From Oscillospiraceae bacterium (GTDB lineage: Bacteria; Bacillota; Clostridia; Oscillospirales; Acutalibacteraceae): a stretch of DNA of 64,000 nucleotides. Made by a program: the position numbers and the translations under genes. The notes below the pieces were generated by a model. The model had not been told where the DNA came from, searched no databases, and saw nothing but the letters and a program-made list of their open reading frames with translations. The stretch is taken from positions 44,834 through 108,833 of the forward strand of contig CADBQU010000004.1 in the NCBI GenBank assembly GCA_902796905.1. Reading direction: 5' to 3'. Below, piece after piece: positions 26,722-35,584 of the stretch. Position 1 is the stretch's first letter; the number at the start of each line of letters is the position of its first letter.

Positions 26722-27933
26722 TTAAATTTTCTCCCTAACAATTTTGGTTGCATTAAATATTATATTTTCGTCGGCTCTTTTTACGGTTATTCTGTCGTTT
26801 TCGCAAAGTTCCGTTTTTTCGTTTATTATTTTGTTGTCTTTATAAACTATTGAATATCCTCTGGTTAAAACCTTTAAAGGGCTTAACGCCTCCAAATTTG
26901 CACTGTTAACCGAAATTTTATTACTAAAACCGTTTAAAATATTTTTATAAGAAATTTTTAAGTTTTTTTCTTCTTCATTTAATTTTCTTTCCAAATTAAC
27001 GTAAAGGGTTTCGGGATTTTTAAAAACATTTAAATTTTTATAAAAATCAAGAGTTTTTTCTTTGTTTTTTATAAGCCCGAAAAAGCCAAACCTAATTTTA
27101 CTTTTTAATTCCGCCAAACTGTTTTCTATATCTAAAATATTCGGAACCGCCATTTCCGCCGCAGCCGAAGGCGTTTCGGCTCTTCTGTCGGCAACAAAAT
27201 CGCAAATAGTAAAATCTACTTCGTGCCCTATTGCAGATAAAATAGGTGTTTTTGCATTAAAAATGCTTAGTGCCAAATCTTCGTTATTAAACGCGCTTAA
27301 ATCTTCTTTACTTCCTCCGCCTCTGGCTATAATTATTAAATCCAAACCCAAGCCGTCAGCTTCGTTTAAAGCTTTTATAATTAATTCAGGAGCTTCGGCT
27401 CCCTGTACCAATGTATGGAAAACAAACAATTCACAAAAGGGATATCTTCTGCTTATTACGGAATTAATATCGTGTAAAGCTGCGCCGTCCGCACTTGTAA
27501 CAATCCCTATTTTTTCAGGAAATTCCGGAATATTTTTTTTATTTTCTTCTAAAAACAACCCTTTTTGTTTTAAGCGGTTATAAATTTCTTTAAAATTTTC
27601 GGCTTCTTTGCCCACGCCTTCTTTATAAATATTGTTACAAATAATTTGGTAGCTTCCGTCTTTTTCGTAAATGGTTACTTTACCGCTTACTACAACTCTG
27701 TCGCCCTCGTTAAAATTAAAATCAATACGGTTATTATAAAGCGTGTTCGAAAATAAAACCGCTTTTATAATACTGTTGTCCTCTTTTAAACTAAAATAAA
27801 TATGTCCCGAAGAATATTGCCTTAAATTTGAAATTTCGCCAACAATATTAACCATCATTAAATTGGTATCGCTTTCAAGTAAAGAACGAACATAAGTATT
27901 TAATTGTTTTACAGTTAAAACCGTTAGCTCCAT
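26722..27933 (-). CDS. xseA: exodeoxyribonuclease VII large subunit
   Basis: A 403-residue catalytic subunit. An N-terminal OB-fold (about 1-100) with LTVKQLNTYVRSLLESD and GEISNLRQYSSGHIYFSLK is followed by the catalytic domain with TSADGAALHDI, RGGGSKEDLSAFNNEDLA, GHEVDFTICDFVADRRAETPS-type segments and a C-terminal coiled coil. It overlaps the end of the Kae1-like gene by 10 bases. Confidence 0.95.
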   Translation of the reverse strand: MELTVLTVKQLNTYVRSLLESDTNLMMVNIVGEISNLRQYSSGHIYFSLKEDNSIIKAVLFSNTLYNNRIDFNFNEGDRVVVSGKVTIYEKDGSYQIICNNIYKEGVGKEAENFKEIYNRLKQKGLFLEENKKNIPEFPEKIGIVTSADGAALHDINSVISRRYPFCELFVFHTLVQGAEAPELIIKALNEADGLGLDLIIIARGGGSKEDLSAFNNEDLALSIFNAKTPILSAIGHEVDFTICDFVADRRAETPSAAAEMAVPNILDIENSLAELKSKIRFGFFGLIKNKEKTLDFYKNLNVFKNPETLYVNLERKLNEEEKNLKISYKNILNGFSNKISVNSANLEALSPLKVLTRGYSIVYKDNKIINEKTELCENDRITVKRADENIIFNATKIVREKI

Positions 27934-28982
27934 AAATCTTCTCCGTTTTTAATTGCGCTTAAAATTGCAGTTCCCAAAGCATTATCGCCCGAAAATTCAG
28001 GCAAAGCAAACCGTATATTTAGTTTGTTGTTAAGTTTTTCGCACAAAATATTTTTTATAAAACCGTTTGCCATAACTCCGCCCGAAAAAACAACAGGTAA
28101 TTCTCCGTATGCTTTTACTGTATTTTCGGTAAAATTTATTAAAATATCCGAAATATAGCTGAATAAATAAGATACCGCATAAATTTTATCTTTTTTAAAT
28201 ATAAGCTCGTTGCATTTATTTTCTAAACCCGATAAACAGCAACAACCGTTTTTAAAAGCGGGTTTTGTTTTTATGTAGTTAAAATTATTATTTAAAAATT
28301 TTTCCAAATATATACCGGAAGGAAAATCAAACCCTAATTTTACCCCTATTCTGTCAATTACCTGACCGGCGTTTAAATCCAATGTCCCGGCAATTTTTTT
28401 GCAGGATATAATATTTTCGCCGGGCGTTACCAGTAAACATTCCGTGGTTCCGCCCGAAATATGCATAGCAATAAATTTTTCTTTTAACAGCTTTAAATTT
28501 TCTTTTACTTTTTTAGTTTCTTTAATATTGTTAATATTACTTAATTTTATCTCTTTTATTTCTTCTGTTTCTTCCGTTTCATTTTTAAAATCGGATTGAG
28601 CGGAATAAACCGCTGCGGCTATATGCCCGCATTGATGAGAAAAATTATATAAAGGAATATTATATACGGCGCTTAAAATTTCTCCTGCGCTTTTACCCAC
28701 CAAAAAGCAAGGCATATAACTGTTAAGTTCATCCCTTGGATACGCCGATACGCCTATTGATTTTACAGTATTAAAATCCACACCGTTTTCGGTTATTAAT
28801 TCTTTTATAATATTCGGCAAAGCCTTTGTGTGCAAAAATACCGCTTCGCTTTGCCTTAAACCCAAAGAGCCGTTTTTTACGGGCAACAACTCTCTTTTAT
28901 GAGCGGCGCTGCTGCCGAATACTGCAGCAGAAGTTCTGTAATTGCTGGTATCAATACCTAAAGAAACAAATTTTTCGTCCAT
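27924..28982 (-). CDS. Kae1/TsaD-like paralogue (M22 family), unknown role
   Basis: A 352-residue ASKHA-fold protein. It keeps the TsaD nucleotide and metal features: GIDTSNYRTS at the start, the metal-ligand pair His116-x3-His120 in SHQCGH, HISGGTTE, and FSGGVMANGF near the C-terminus. It differs from true TsaD in the segment before the His pair and has a Lys/Glu/Asn-rich insert near 131-167. It lies between nusB and xseA, a conserved place in Oscillospiraceae, while true tsaD usually sits elsewhere with tsaB. It may bind ATP and metal, but whether it has t6A activity is unknown. The gene overlaps xseA by 10 bases. Confidence 0.8.
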   Translation of the reverse strand: MDEKFVSLGIDTSNYRTSAAVFGSSAAHKRELLPVKNGSLGLRQSEAVFLHTKALPNIIKELITENGVDFNTVKSIGVSAYPRDELNSYMPCFLVGKSAGEILSAVYNIPLYNFSHQCGHIAAAVYSAQSDFKNETEETEEIKEIKLSNINNIKETKKVKENLKLLKEKFIAMHISGGTTECLLVTPGENIISCKKIAGTLDLNAGQVIDRIGVKLGFDFPSGIYLEKFLNNNFNYIKTKPAFKNGCCCLSGLENKCNELIFKKDKIYAVSYLFSYISDILINFTENTVKAYGELPVVFSGGVMANGFIKNILCEKLNNKLNIRFALPEFSGDNALGTAILSAIKNGEDLWS

Positions 28983-29034
28983 AACCGTTATTTTTAGTTT
29001 ATTTTAAAATTAATAAATTAATAAACCGAATTCT

Positions 29035-29436
29035 TTAATCCTTTTTTTCGTTTATTACTTTGCTTAAAACCGCATTTACAAAAGCATAATCGTTTTCGGC
29101 ACCGTATTCTTTGGTTAGCTCTACGGCTTCGTTAACCGATACTCCGTTAGGTATATCGTCCATATACAAAATTTCGTATATGGCAAGCCTTAATATTGCA
29201 AGAGAAGTTTTTGTTATTCTGTTAACAGTCCATTTTTTTGATAAATTGCTTTCTATTAAGGAATCTATGGTTGAAAGGTTTTCGTAAACGCCGTAAAATA
29301 CTTTTTCAATATATTCCGTAACGGTAAAATCCCTGTTTAAAGACGCAAGTTGTAAAATTCCTTCTAAATCTTCTTCGGAAAACATTTTTTCAAAAATTAA
29401 ACAAAATGCCAATTCTCTTTCTTTTTTCCTGTTCAT
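29035..29436 (-). CDS. nusB: transcription antitermination factor NusB
   Basis: A 133-residue protein starting MNRKKERELAF at 29436 (GGTG 5 bases upstream); an in-frame upstream ATG at 29463 has no ribosome site. NusB joins the rRNA antitermination complex. The all-helical fold has TSLAILRLAIYEILYMDDIP and the C-terminal VSVNEAVELTKEYGAENDYAFVN-type helix, which is diagnostic. It is the first gene of the operon behind a TTGAAA/TATAAT promoter. Confidence 0.93.
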   Translation of the reverse strand: MNRKKERELAFCLIFEKMFSEEDLEGILQLASLNRDFTVTEYIEKVFYGVYENLSTIDSLIESNLSKKWTVNRITKTSLAILRLAIYEILYMDDIPNGVSVNEAVELTKEYGAENDYAFVNAVLSKVINEKKD

Positions 29437-29473
29437 AATACACCCACTTAAATATTTATGCATAGTTTAAATT

Positions 29474-29502
29474 ATTATATAATAAATATAGATTATTTTC
29501 AA
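29474..29502 (-). promoter_or_regulatory. promoter of the nusB-tyrS operon
   Basis: On the minus strand: TTGAAA (29502-29497), 17-base spacer, TATAAT (29479-29474), 38 bases before the nusB ATG. Confidence 0.75.
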
Positions 29503-29511
29503 GTTTTTTGC

Positions 29512-29540
29512 AAAAAAATAAAGCACATTTCTGTGCTTTA
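29512..29540 (-). terminator. terminator of the lipoprotein gene
   Basis: A perfect 9-bp stem (TAAAGCACA pairing TGTGCTTTA, loop of four, 29519-29540) is followed on the minus strand by a run of T. It separates the lipoprotein gene from nusB. Confidence 0.85.
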
Positions 29541-29569
29541 TAAAAAATGTAGAATTTTATTGTTGTAAT

Positions 29570-30049
29570 TTATTTTATCGGCGGGGTCCATTCCGGAAGA
29601 GAACTTGTGCTGCTTGATGTTGAAGGTGCGGGTTTTGAAGAGGAAACGGCCGGTGCCTCTTTACTTGAATTACCTGAATTGTTTTTACTTGATGTGTTAT
29701 TTTTGCTTGAAGTATTTGAAGTATTTTTATTAGAGGAAGTAACGGTGTTTCCGGAGGTTTTGCTAACATTGGCGGAAGAGTTTTTTACCTTTGTACCGCC
29801 GTTGCTTTTACCGTTATTGGTTTTGGTATTGGTATAGTTGTTGTTTGCAGTAGCAGCAGCGCTGCCGGTTTCGGAGGAATCCGAAGAATTTTCTGAAGAA
29901 GTGCCGTCTGCACTGACAGTTTCCGAAGAATCGTTTAAATCGTTAAAGCTGCTTATATCTTTATTTACTTTAGAATTTTTACAAGAACAAAGTGCTAAAG
30001 CCATAGATAAAACCAAAGATAAAATTAATACTTTTTTTAAACTTTTCAT
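29570..30049 (-). CDS. Ser/Thr/Asn-rich lipoprotein, unknown function
   Basis: A 159-residue protein. Basic start MKSLKKVL, hydrophobic helix LILSLVLSMALAL, and a lipobox-like CSC near residues 22-24 that predicts lipid attachment and membrane anchoring. The rest is nearly all Ser, Thr, Asn, Gly and Lys, with short repeats such as NNTSSKNNS and SSTSS, and ends in a small SLPEWTPPIK tail. Such linkers span or extend into the wall; I see no catalytic domain. It has its own TTGACA/TATAAT promoter, divergent from secD, and its own terminator. Confidence 0.75.
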   Translation of the reverse strand: MKSLKKVLILSLVLSMALALCSCKNSKVNKDISSFNDLNDSSETVSADGTSSENSSDSSETGSAAATANNNYTNTKTNNGKSNGGTKVKNSSANVSKTSGNTVTSSNKNTSNTSSKNNTSSKNNSGNSSKEAPAVSSSKPAPSTSSSTSSLPEWTPPIK

Positions 30050-30118
30050 ATTTGCTCTCCCTTAAAAATCAATACTTGGATTTTTTTAAAATATGCAAAA
30101 ACATATTTATACATAAAT

Positions 30119-30147
30119 ATTATAAAATACATAATTTTAAATGTCAA
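30119..30147 (-). promoter_or_regulatory. promoter of the lipoprotein gene
   Basis: On the minus strand: consensus TTGACA (30147-30142), 17-base spacer, consensus TATAAT (30124-30119). Confidence 0.8.
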
Positions 30148-30217
30148 GTTTAATAACCGATTATTATCTATATGTAAAATTATACCTATTTTAAGGTCTT
30201 AAATTATTAAATATTTA

Positions 30218-30246
30218 TTGACTTTATATTAAAATAATTATATAAT
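30218..30246 (+). promoter_or_regulatory. promoter of secD-secF
   Basis: TTGACT (30218-30223), 17-base spacer, TATAAT (30241-30246), 42 bases before the secD GTG. Confidence 0.8.
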
Positions 30247-30287
30247 TTAAATAACTTTTGCAAAAAAGAATCTTGGAGGTTTTTATT

Positions 30288-31667
30288 GTGAGTAAAAAAA
30301 ATGTGGGTAAGCCGGTATTTTTTATTGTTCTTGCAATTATTCTGGCTTTAACTTACACTACGTTTTTCGGTATCTCTAATTATTACGGCGATACAAAAAA
30401 CGTTTATATCAAAAGTGTTAAAGATATTCGCTGGGGCATAGATATACGCGGCGGTGTAGAAGCAATTTACAAGCCGGATATCAGTTCCGAAAAAATCACT
30501 TCGAATAATATGAAAGCCGCTAAACAAATTATTGAAACCCGTTTGGTAAACAATAACATAAGCGATTACGAAGTTTATACGGACGAAACAAACAAACAGG
30601 TAATCGTTAGGTTTCCGTGGCAGTCCGACGAAGAAGATTTTGACCCGAACAAAGCTGTTAAAGAGTTAGGCGAAACAGCCGTACTAAGCTTTTGCGAAGG
30701 CCAAGATAACAAAACCGTTATATTAAAAGGTTCCTCGGATGTTAAATCCGCAACAGCAAGTTACAATACCGAAAACGGTTATTATGTTAGTTTAAAATTA
30801 ACTTCTTCCGGTACTTCAAAATTTGCCGAAGCCACCCAAAGGCTTCAGGGCAAAACCATTTCTATTTGGATGGACGACGATATGATTTCGGCTCCGACCG
30901 TAAACCAAGCCATTACAACGGGCGACGCAATGATATCCGGTAACTTCACAAGCGAAGAAGCCACAAGTTTGGCAAATAAAATAAACGCCGGCTCTCTTCC
31001 CTTCTCTTTAACGGTTGACGATTCCAAACTTCAAATTATAAGTCCTACTTTAGGTACACAGGCATTAACCGTAATGACCTACGCCGGTGTAGCGGCATTT
31101 ATAATTATAGCAATATTAATGATAACCCGTTATCGTTTGCCCGGTTTTATTTCAATTATTGCTTTGTTGGGTCAAATAGTAGTCGTTTTAGCCGTTGTTT
31201 CCGGATTTTTCGGCGGAGCAAGCGGTATGACTATGACAATCCCTGGTATAGCCGGTATTATACTTTCAATAGGTATGGGTATTGACGCAAACGTTATTGC
31301 CGCAGAAAGAATTAAAGAAGAATTTAAAAACGGAAAAACCATAGACGGTGCAATAGACGCCGGTTTCAGCAACAGCTTTTCCGCAGTATTAGACGGTAAT
31401 ATGACCGTTTTAATAGTTGCCTGCGTTTTAATGGGAGCATTCGGCTCGCCCGATAATTTACTGGCAAAAATATTCTCTCCCTTAATGTTTATGTTTGGTT
31501 TCTCCGTTACGGGTATTATTTATTCATTTGGCTATACTTTACTTTTAGGCGTTATATTTACGTTAATAATGGGCGTTTGGTTCTCTAAATTAATGCTTAA
31601 GAGCATATCAAGATTTAAATTCTTGCGTAAGCCTTGGTTATATGGAGGTAGCAAAAATGAAAAATAA
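30288..31667 (+). CDS. secD: protein translocase subunit SecD
   Basis: Uses the proton gradient to help pull exported proteins through SecYEG. The start is GTG 30288, 8 bases after TTGGAGG; an upstream ATG lacks a site. The 459-residue protein has one N-terminal helix, the periplasmic P1 domain with WGIDIRGGVEAIYKP (D1), and five C-terminal helices with GMGIDANVIAAERIKEE (D5), the conserved proton-path motif. It is shorter than E. coli SecD because the large loop is reduced, as usual in Firmicutes. It overlaps secF by 11 bases. Confidence 0.95.
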   Translation: MSKKNVGKPVFFIVLAIILALTYTTFFGISNYYGDTKNVYIKSVKDIRWGIDIRGGVEAIYKPDISSEKITSNNMKAAKQIIETRLVNNNISDYEVYTDETNKQVIVRFPWQSDEEDFDPNKAVKELGETAVLSFCEGQDNKTVILKGSSDVKSATASYNTENGYYVSLKLTSSGTSKFAEATQRLQGKTISIWMDDDMISAPTVNQAITTGDAMISGNFTSEEATSLANKINAGSLPFSLTVDDSKLQIISPTLGTQALTVMTYAGVAAFIIIAILMITRYRLPGFISIIALLGQIVVVLAVVSGFFGGASGMTMTIPGIAGIILSIGMGIDANVIAAERIKEEFKNGKTIDGAIDAGFSNSFSAVLDGNMTVLIVACVLMGAFGSPDNLLAKIFSPLMFMFGFSVTGIIYSFGYTLLLGVIFTLIMGVWFSKLMLKSISRFKFLRKPWLYGGSKNEK

Positions 31668-32616
31668 GGTTAACTGTTTAAAAATATTTAAAATAATTGC
31701 TATAATTTACGCAGCAATAATAGTAGTCGGCATTACCTGTTCGTTAATATTCGGATTACAATTGGATATTAACTTTAAAGGCGGTACAAGATTTACTTAT
31801 ACTTATACAGGCGATATTGATTTAGCCAAAGCCAAAACCGTTATAGAATCTAAGCTTAGCAATCAAAAAGTTAATGTAACCACAAGTGAAGGTTTAAATT
31901 CAAGCAACAAAAAAATGGTTGTAACATTAGCTTCCGATAAAGCGGTGGATGTTAATACACAAACCAATATTTTAAAAGAACTTCAAAACAGCTTTAAAAA
32001 CAACAAAATAGAAATAGGAGATTCAAACTCCGTTAATCCTACGGTTGCGGGTTCTTTCTTCCTTAAAAGCTTATACGCTGTTTTAATAGCCGGCCTTATA
32101 GTATTACTTTATGTTGGTATAAGGTTTAGAAAAATCGGCGGTTTATCGGCAGGTGTTACCGCGTTATTGGCGCTTATTTTAGACTGTTTGGTAGCATTCT
32201 TTGTTTGCGTTATATTTAAGCTTGAAATTGATACAAACTTTATGGCTGTTATATTAACTATATTGGGTTATTCTTTAAACGACACAATAGTTATTTACGA
32301 CAGAATAAGAGAAAACAACAAGCTTATGCCCGGCTCTACTTTAGAAGAAAGAGTAAACACAAGCTTATCACAATGTTTAGGAAGGTCTATTATGACTTCC
32401 GTTACAACATTAATTGCAATTTTAACGGTAGTTGTTGTATCCGAATTTTTCGGTTTAACAACACTTCGCAGTTTTGCAATTCCCATGGCGTTCGGTATAG
32501 TTTCGGGTTGTGTTTCAAGTTTATTTATTGCCGTTCCCACATGGCTTTTATGGCAAAATAAAAAAAGCTTAAAAAAGGCAAAAACAAAAATAAAAAGTAA
32601 CCGCAAAACAAATTAA
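31657..32616 (+). CDS. secF: protein translocase subunit SecF
   Basis: Partner of SecD. The ATG at 31657 lies 7 bases after GGAGGT, inside the end of secD. The 319-residue protein has an N-terminal helix, a short external domain with LDINFKGGTRFTYTY, and five C-terminal helices with GYSLNDTIVIYDRIRENN, the SecF signature. Bacillus has a fused SecDF; here the two remain separate but overlapping. A terminator follows within 7 bases. Confidence 0.95.
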   Translation: MKNKVNCLKIFKIIAIIYAAIIVVGITCSLIFGLQLDINFKGGTRFTYTYTGDIDLAKAKTVIESKLSNQKVNVTTSEGLNSSNKKMVVTLASDKAVDVNTQTNILKELQNSFKNNKIEIGDSNSVNPTVAGSFFLKSLYAVLIAGLIVLLYVGIRFRKIGGLSAGVTALLALILDCLVAFFVCVIFKLEIDTNFMAVILTILGYSLNDTIVIYDRIRENNKLMPGSTLEERVNTSLSQCLGRSIMTSVTTLIAILTVVVVSEFFGLTTLRSFAIPMAFGIVSGCVSSLFIAVPTWLLWQNKKSLKKAKTKIKSNRKTN

Positions 32617-32622
32617 TATTTT

Positions 32623-32660
32623 AAAAGGCATATATTTAATTTATATGCCTTTTATTTTTT
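32623..32660 (+). terminator. terminator of secD-secF
   Basis: A perfect 12-bp stem (AAAAGGCATATA with TATATGCCTTTT, 32623-32653) is followed by a T-rich run. Confidence 0.9.
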
Positions 32661-32693
32661 AGAGTAAACATAAAATCATGCATTAATAGTTTA

Positions 32694-32722
32694 TTGATTT
32701 TTTAAATAAAATAATATATAAT
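32694..32722 (+). promoter_or_regulatory. promoter of the E2-like acyltransferase gene
   Basis: TTGATT (32694-32699), 17-base spacer, TATAAT (32717-32722). Confidence 0.75.
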
Positions 32723-32744
32723 GTATTATTAGAAGGTGATGAAT

Positions 32745-33620
32745 TTGGCCACAAAATATAAAAAGCGCTTTAAAGACCGTCCGGACGGCAGGCGTATACG
32801 GTCGCTGCAACCGTTTAATTATATTGTACCGTACATTATGAAAACCAGATGTTCGGCAGCAAACCAAATAAAAGTTTCGGTAGATATAACGGAGCTTGAA
32901 AAGTATATTTTAGAAAAACGTAACGCCGGATTAAAAGGTTTGGGAGTTTTACATGTAGTTTTAACGGCTTTTGTTAAAACTGCTGCTCAAATGCCGGGTA
33001 TAAACAGGTTTATTTCAGGTCAAAAAATATATGCCAGATATGATATTCAAGCAATGATGGCAATAAAAAAAGAAATGAAATTAAACGCAGACGAAACCGT
33101 TATCAAAATTCATTACGACCCTTCTGATGATTTGGAAACCGTTTTTAAAAAATTCAACTCTACCCTTTTGGACGCACGCAAAGACGAAGATAATAACGTA
33201 GAAGGAACCGCCAAAATTTTAAATTATATTCCCGGAATATTTTTAAAATTTGCAATTTGGTTTTTAAATCTTTTGGATTATTTCGGGCTTTTACCTAAAA
33301 AGCTTTTGGAAATAAGTCCTTTCCACGGTTCGTTTTTTATAACATCTATGGGTTCTTTGGGAATTCCTGCAATTTTTCATCACCTGTACGATTTTGGCAA
33401 CATTCCTATTTTTTGCTGCTACGGCGCAAAATACACGGCAACCGTTACCAAAAGAGACGGAGAAATGCAAAAGAAAAGATTTATTGATTTTACATTTGTT
33501 TTAGATGAGCGTATTTGCGACGGACATTATTATGCAACGGCTTTAAAACAATTGCTTGAATATTTAAAACATCCCGAAAAATTAGACGAACCCGTAGAAG
33601 TAATAGAGGATGTATATTAA
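32745..33620 (+). CDS. 2-oxoacid dehydrogenase E2-like acyltransferase without lipoyl domain
   Basis: The start is taken as TTG 32745, with AAGGTG 6 bases before; the upstream GTG and ATG sit on or too near the ribosome site. The 291-residue protein has the fold of the E2 catalytic/chloramphenicol acetyltransferase domain, with DGRRIRSLQPFN at the start and SPFHGSFFITSMGSLGIPA in the core. There is no lipoyl or E1/E3-binding domain. At the position of the catalytic motif DHRxxDG it reads DERICDG, so the catalytic His is replaced by Glu. I recall the same change in related clostridial proteins. A hydrophobic patch lies near 160-180. The true reaction is unknown. Confidence 0.75.
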   Translation: MATKYKKRFKDRPDGRRIRSLQPFNYIVPYIMKTRCSAANQIKVSVDITELEKYILEKRNAGLKGLGVLHVVLTAFVKTAAQMPGINRFISGQKIYARYDIQAMMAIKKEMKLNADETVIKIHYDPSDDLETVFKKFNSTLLDARKDEDNNVEGTAKILNYIPGIFLKFAIWFLNLLDYFGLLPKKLLEISPFHGSFFITSMGSLGIPAIFHHLYDFGNIPIFCCYGAKYTATVTKRDGEMQKKRFIDFTFVLDERICDGHYYATALKQLLEYLKHPEKLDEPVEVIEDVY

Positions 33621-33695
33621 TACCGCTATTGGCATTATAAAAAAATTGTACAAAATTTTAAAAACAAATTTTTTGTAAAAAATAGTGTTTATACA

Positions 33696-33724
33696 AAATG
33701 CTGCAATTTTTTGCGGCATTTTTT
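33696..33724 (+). terminator. terminator of the E2-like gene
   Basis: The stem AAATGCTGCA with TGCGGCATTT (one wobble pair) is followed by TTTT. Confidence 0.8.
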
Positions 33725-33768
33725 AAAAAAGAGATAATAAAAAAGGATTTTAAAAATTAAGCAAATTT

Positions 33769-34650
33769 ATGGAATTTAAAAATATAACATTTAAAGATTT
33801 AGACACACTTAAAAAGTATTTAAACAAAAGCAATTCTTATTCATATTGCAATACTCCCACTACTTTTTTTATGTGGCAAAAACTAATGGAGTATAAAATT
33901 TACGAAAGTGCAAATAAAGATTATTTAATTATAATGTTTTTAAATAATACATTTTACATACCTTTCGGAAATATTGAATTAGGTTTAAAAGATTTAACAG
34001 AGCACTGCAAACAAAAAAGCACTAAACTTAAAATAATTGCAAGCGAAGGCGAACGGATGACCCGTTGCTTGAAATTTTTTAAACAGCAAAATATATATTT
34101 AAAAATCGGCGAAGTACCCGAAGAATTTGAATATATTTATAACACGTTGGATTTAATTGAATTAAAAGGCAAAAAATATCATTCAAAACGCAATCATATT
34201 ACAAATTTTATTAAAACTTATAATTTTACATTTGAAATCTTAAACGAAAAAAACCAACAGGAATTTTTAAATTTAAGCGAACAATGGTGCAAAGAAAAAA
34301 ATTCAAATGACCATACGGTTGAAATAGAGCAAGACGCAATAAAAATGCTTATTAACAAAAAAAACGAATTAGGTATTTTTGGCGGAGCCATAAGAGTTAA
34401 CGGAAAGCTTGCGGCGTTTAGCCTGGCTTCGGAAATAAATGAAGAAACAGCAGATATACACGTTGAAAAAGCATTAAAAGATTTTCCAAACGCTTATACT
34501 GTTATAAATAATTGCTTTGCCAAAGAGGTTTTAAGCAAATATAAATACATAAACCGCGAAGACGATATGGGTTTGGAAGGTTTAAGAAAAGCCAAGCTTT
34601 CTTATCACCCTTGTAAAATTTTAAAAAAATATTTGCTTAAAGAAAATTAA
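33769..34650 (+). CDS. DUF2156 (phosphatidylglycerol lysyltransferase C-terminal domain-like) protein
   Basis: A 293-residue soluble protein with a double GNAT fold like the catalytic domain of MprF, but without its membrane flippase part. Typical segments are SYCNTPTTFFMWQ near the start, KGKKYHSKRNHITNF, FGGAIRVNGKLAAFSLASEI and REDDMGLEGLRKAKLSYHP at the end. MprF domains transfer an amino acid from tRNA to lipid; the free-standing version has no proven reaction. It lies 16 bases upstream of a GNAT gene. No clear promoter was found between the terminator at 33696 and this gene. Confidence 0.85.
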   Translation: MEFKNITFKDLDTLKKYLNKSNSYSYCNTPTTFFMWQKLMEYKIYESANKDYLIIMFLNNTFYIPFGNIELGLKDLTEHCKQKSTKLKIIASEGERMTRCLKFFKQQNIYLKIGEVPEEFEYIYNTLDLIELKGKKYHSKRNHITNFIKTYNFTFEILNEKNQQEFLNLSEQWCKEKNSNDHTVEIEQDAIKMLINKKNELGIFGGAIRVNGKLAAFSLASEINEETADIHVEKALKDFPNAYTVINNCFAKEVLSKYKYINREDDMGLEGLRKAKLSYHPCKILKKYLLKEN

Positions 34651-34666
34651 AAAGGAATATTTTTAA

Positions 34667-35488
34667 ATGATTAAATGTGAAAAATTTAATTCTAATTTAA
34701 AAAACGAAACTTTTAAAAGCACAAAAGAATTATATTTAAAATGTTTTGACGATACCGAACTTTCGGCTGATTTTTTATTTGAAAAATTTTTAAACAATTC
34801 TTTGCACATATATGAAATTAAAAACCAAAAAATAATATCCCAACTTTTTTTAAAGCCTTGCAAAATATATAAAAACAAAACAGGATATTATTTATATGCC
34901 GCCTGTACAGATTATTTATTTAGAAAACAAGGGTTAATGACAAATATTATTAACAAAGCCAAAACACTTTGCAAAAACGAATTTATAATATTGCGCCCCG
35001 CAAATGAAAATCTGTTTAAATACTATAATAATTTGGGTTTTAACAATATAATATTTGCCGAAAAACATTTAATAGAAATTAACGGCGGTATTAATTGCAA
35101 CAATTTTATTAACAATAATTTTTTATTTAAAAAAGTTCTTTCCAAAGAATTTTTGTTTTTAAGAAAAAATGTTTTAAAAACTAACAATTTTAATTTTTTG
35201 GATTTTGACGAAACTTATATATCAGCGCTTGATGAATTTTATATTTTTTATGTATTTTTAAACGGTTTTTTAGTAATAGATAAAAGTTCCGTTAATGATA
35301 AAAAATTAAAAATCCCCGAATTTTACGGCGATATTAACGCATTAAAAAATATATTAAAAGATTTTAAAAACGATGAAGCCGAAATTATAACGCTGAAAAA
35401 TAAAAATAATGCTTTTCCCTTTGCGTTATTATATTCCGGGGAAAAGTTTGATTTAAATAAATTTTACGGTTTTTTATATTTTGAATAA
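34667..35488 (+). CDS. GNAT-family N-acetyltransferase
   Basis: A 273-residue protein. The acetyl-CoA loop appears as CTDYLFRKQGLMTNIINKAK (about 80-100), preceded by the beta strand KTGYYLYAA, and YYNNLGF closes the domain near 125. The remaining ~140 residues form a second domain that may be an SCP2-like or second GNAT half, as in Eis-type enzymes; similarity is weak. It follows the DUF2156 gene by 16 bases; this pair recurs in clostridia. The substrate is unknown. Confidence 0.75.
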   Translation: MIKCEKFNSNLKNETFKSTKELYLKCFDDTELSADFLFEKFLNNSLHIYEIKNQKIISQLFLKPCKIYKNKTGYYLYAACTDYLFRKQGLMTNIINKAKTLCKNEFIILRPANENLFKYYNNLGFNNIIFAEKHLIEINGGINCNNFINNNFLFKKVLSKEFLFLRKNVLKTNNFNFLDFDETYISALDEFYIFYVFLNGFLVIDKSSVNDKKLKIPEFYGDINALKNILKDFKNDEAEIITLKNKNNAFPFALLYSGEKFDLNKFYGFLYFE

Positions 35489-35513
35489 AGCATACATTAC
35501 ATTTTAAAAAACC

Positions 35514-35550
35514 AAAAGCGAACCGATAAACACTTATCGGTTCGCTTTTT
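35514..35550 (+). terminator. bidirectional terminator between the GNAT gene and argH
   Basis: A perfect stem of about 16 bp (AAAAGCGAACCGATAA with its complement, loop ACAC) is flanked by A and T runs, so it can end both the plus-strand pair and the minus-strand argGH operon. Confidence 0.93.
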
Positions 35551-35584
35551 TACTTAACCCAAAGTTTTTAAAACAAAACTTTAT

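Noticed and set aside
29575..29837. Overlapping frames within the lipoprotein gene
   Set aside because: Low-complexity Ser/Thr/Asn codons open other frames; only the lipoprotein frame has a signal peptide, promoter and ribosome site.
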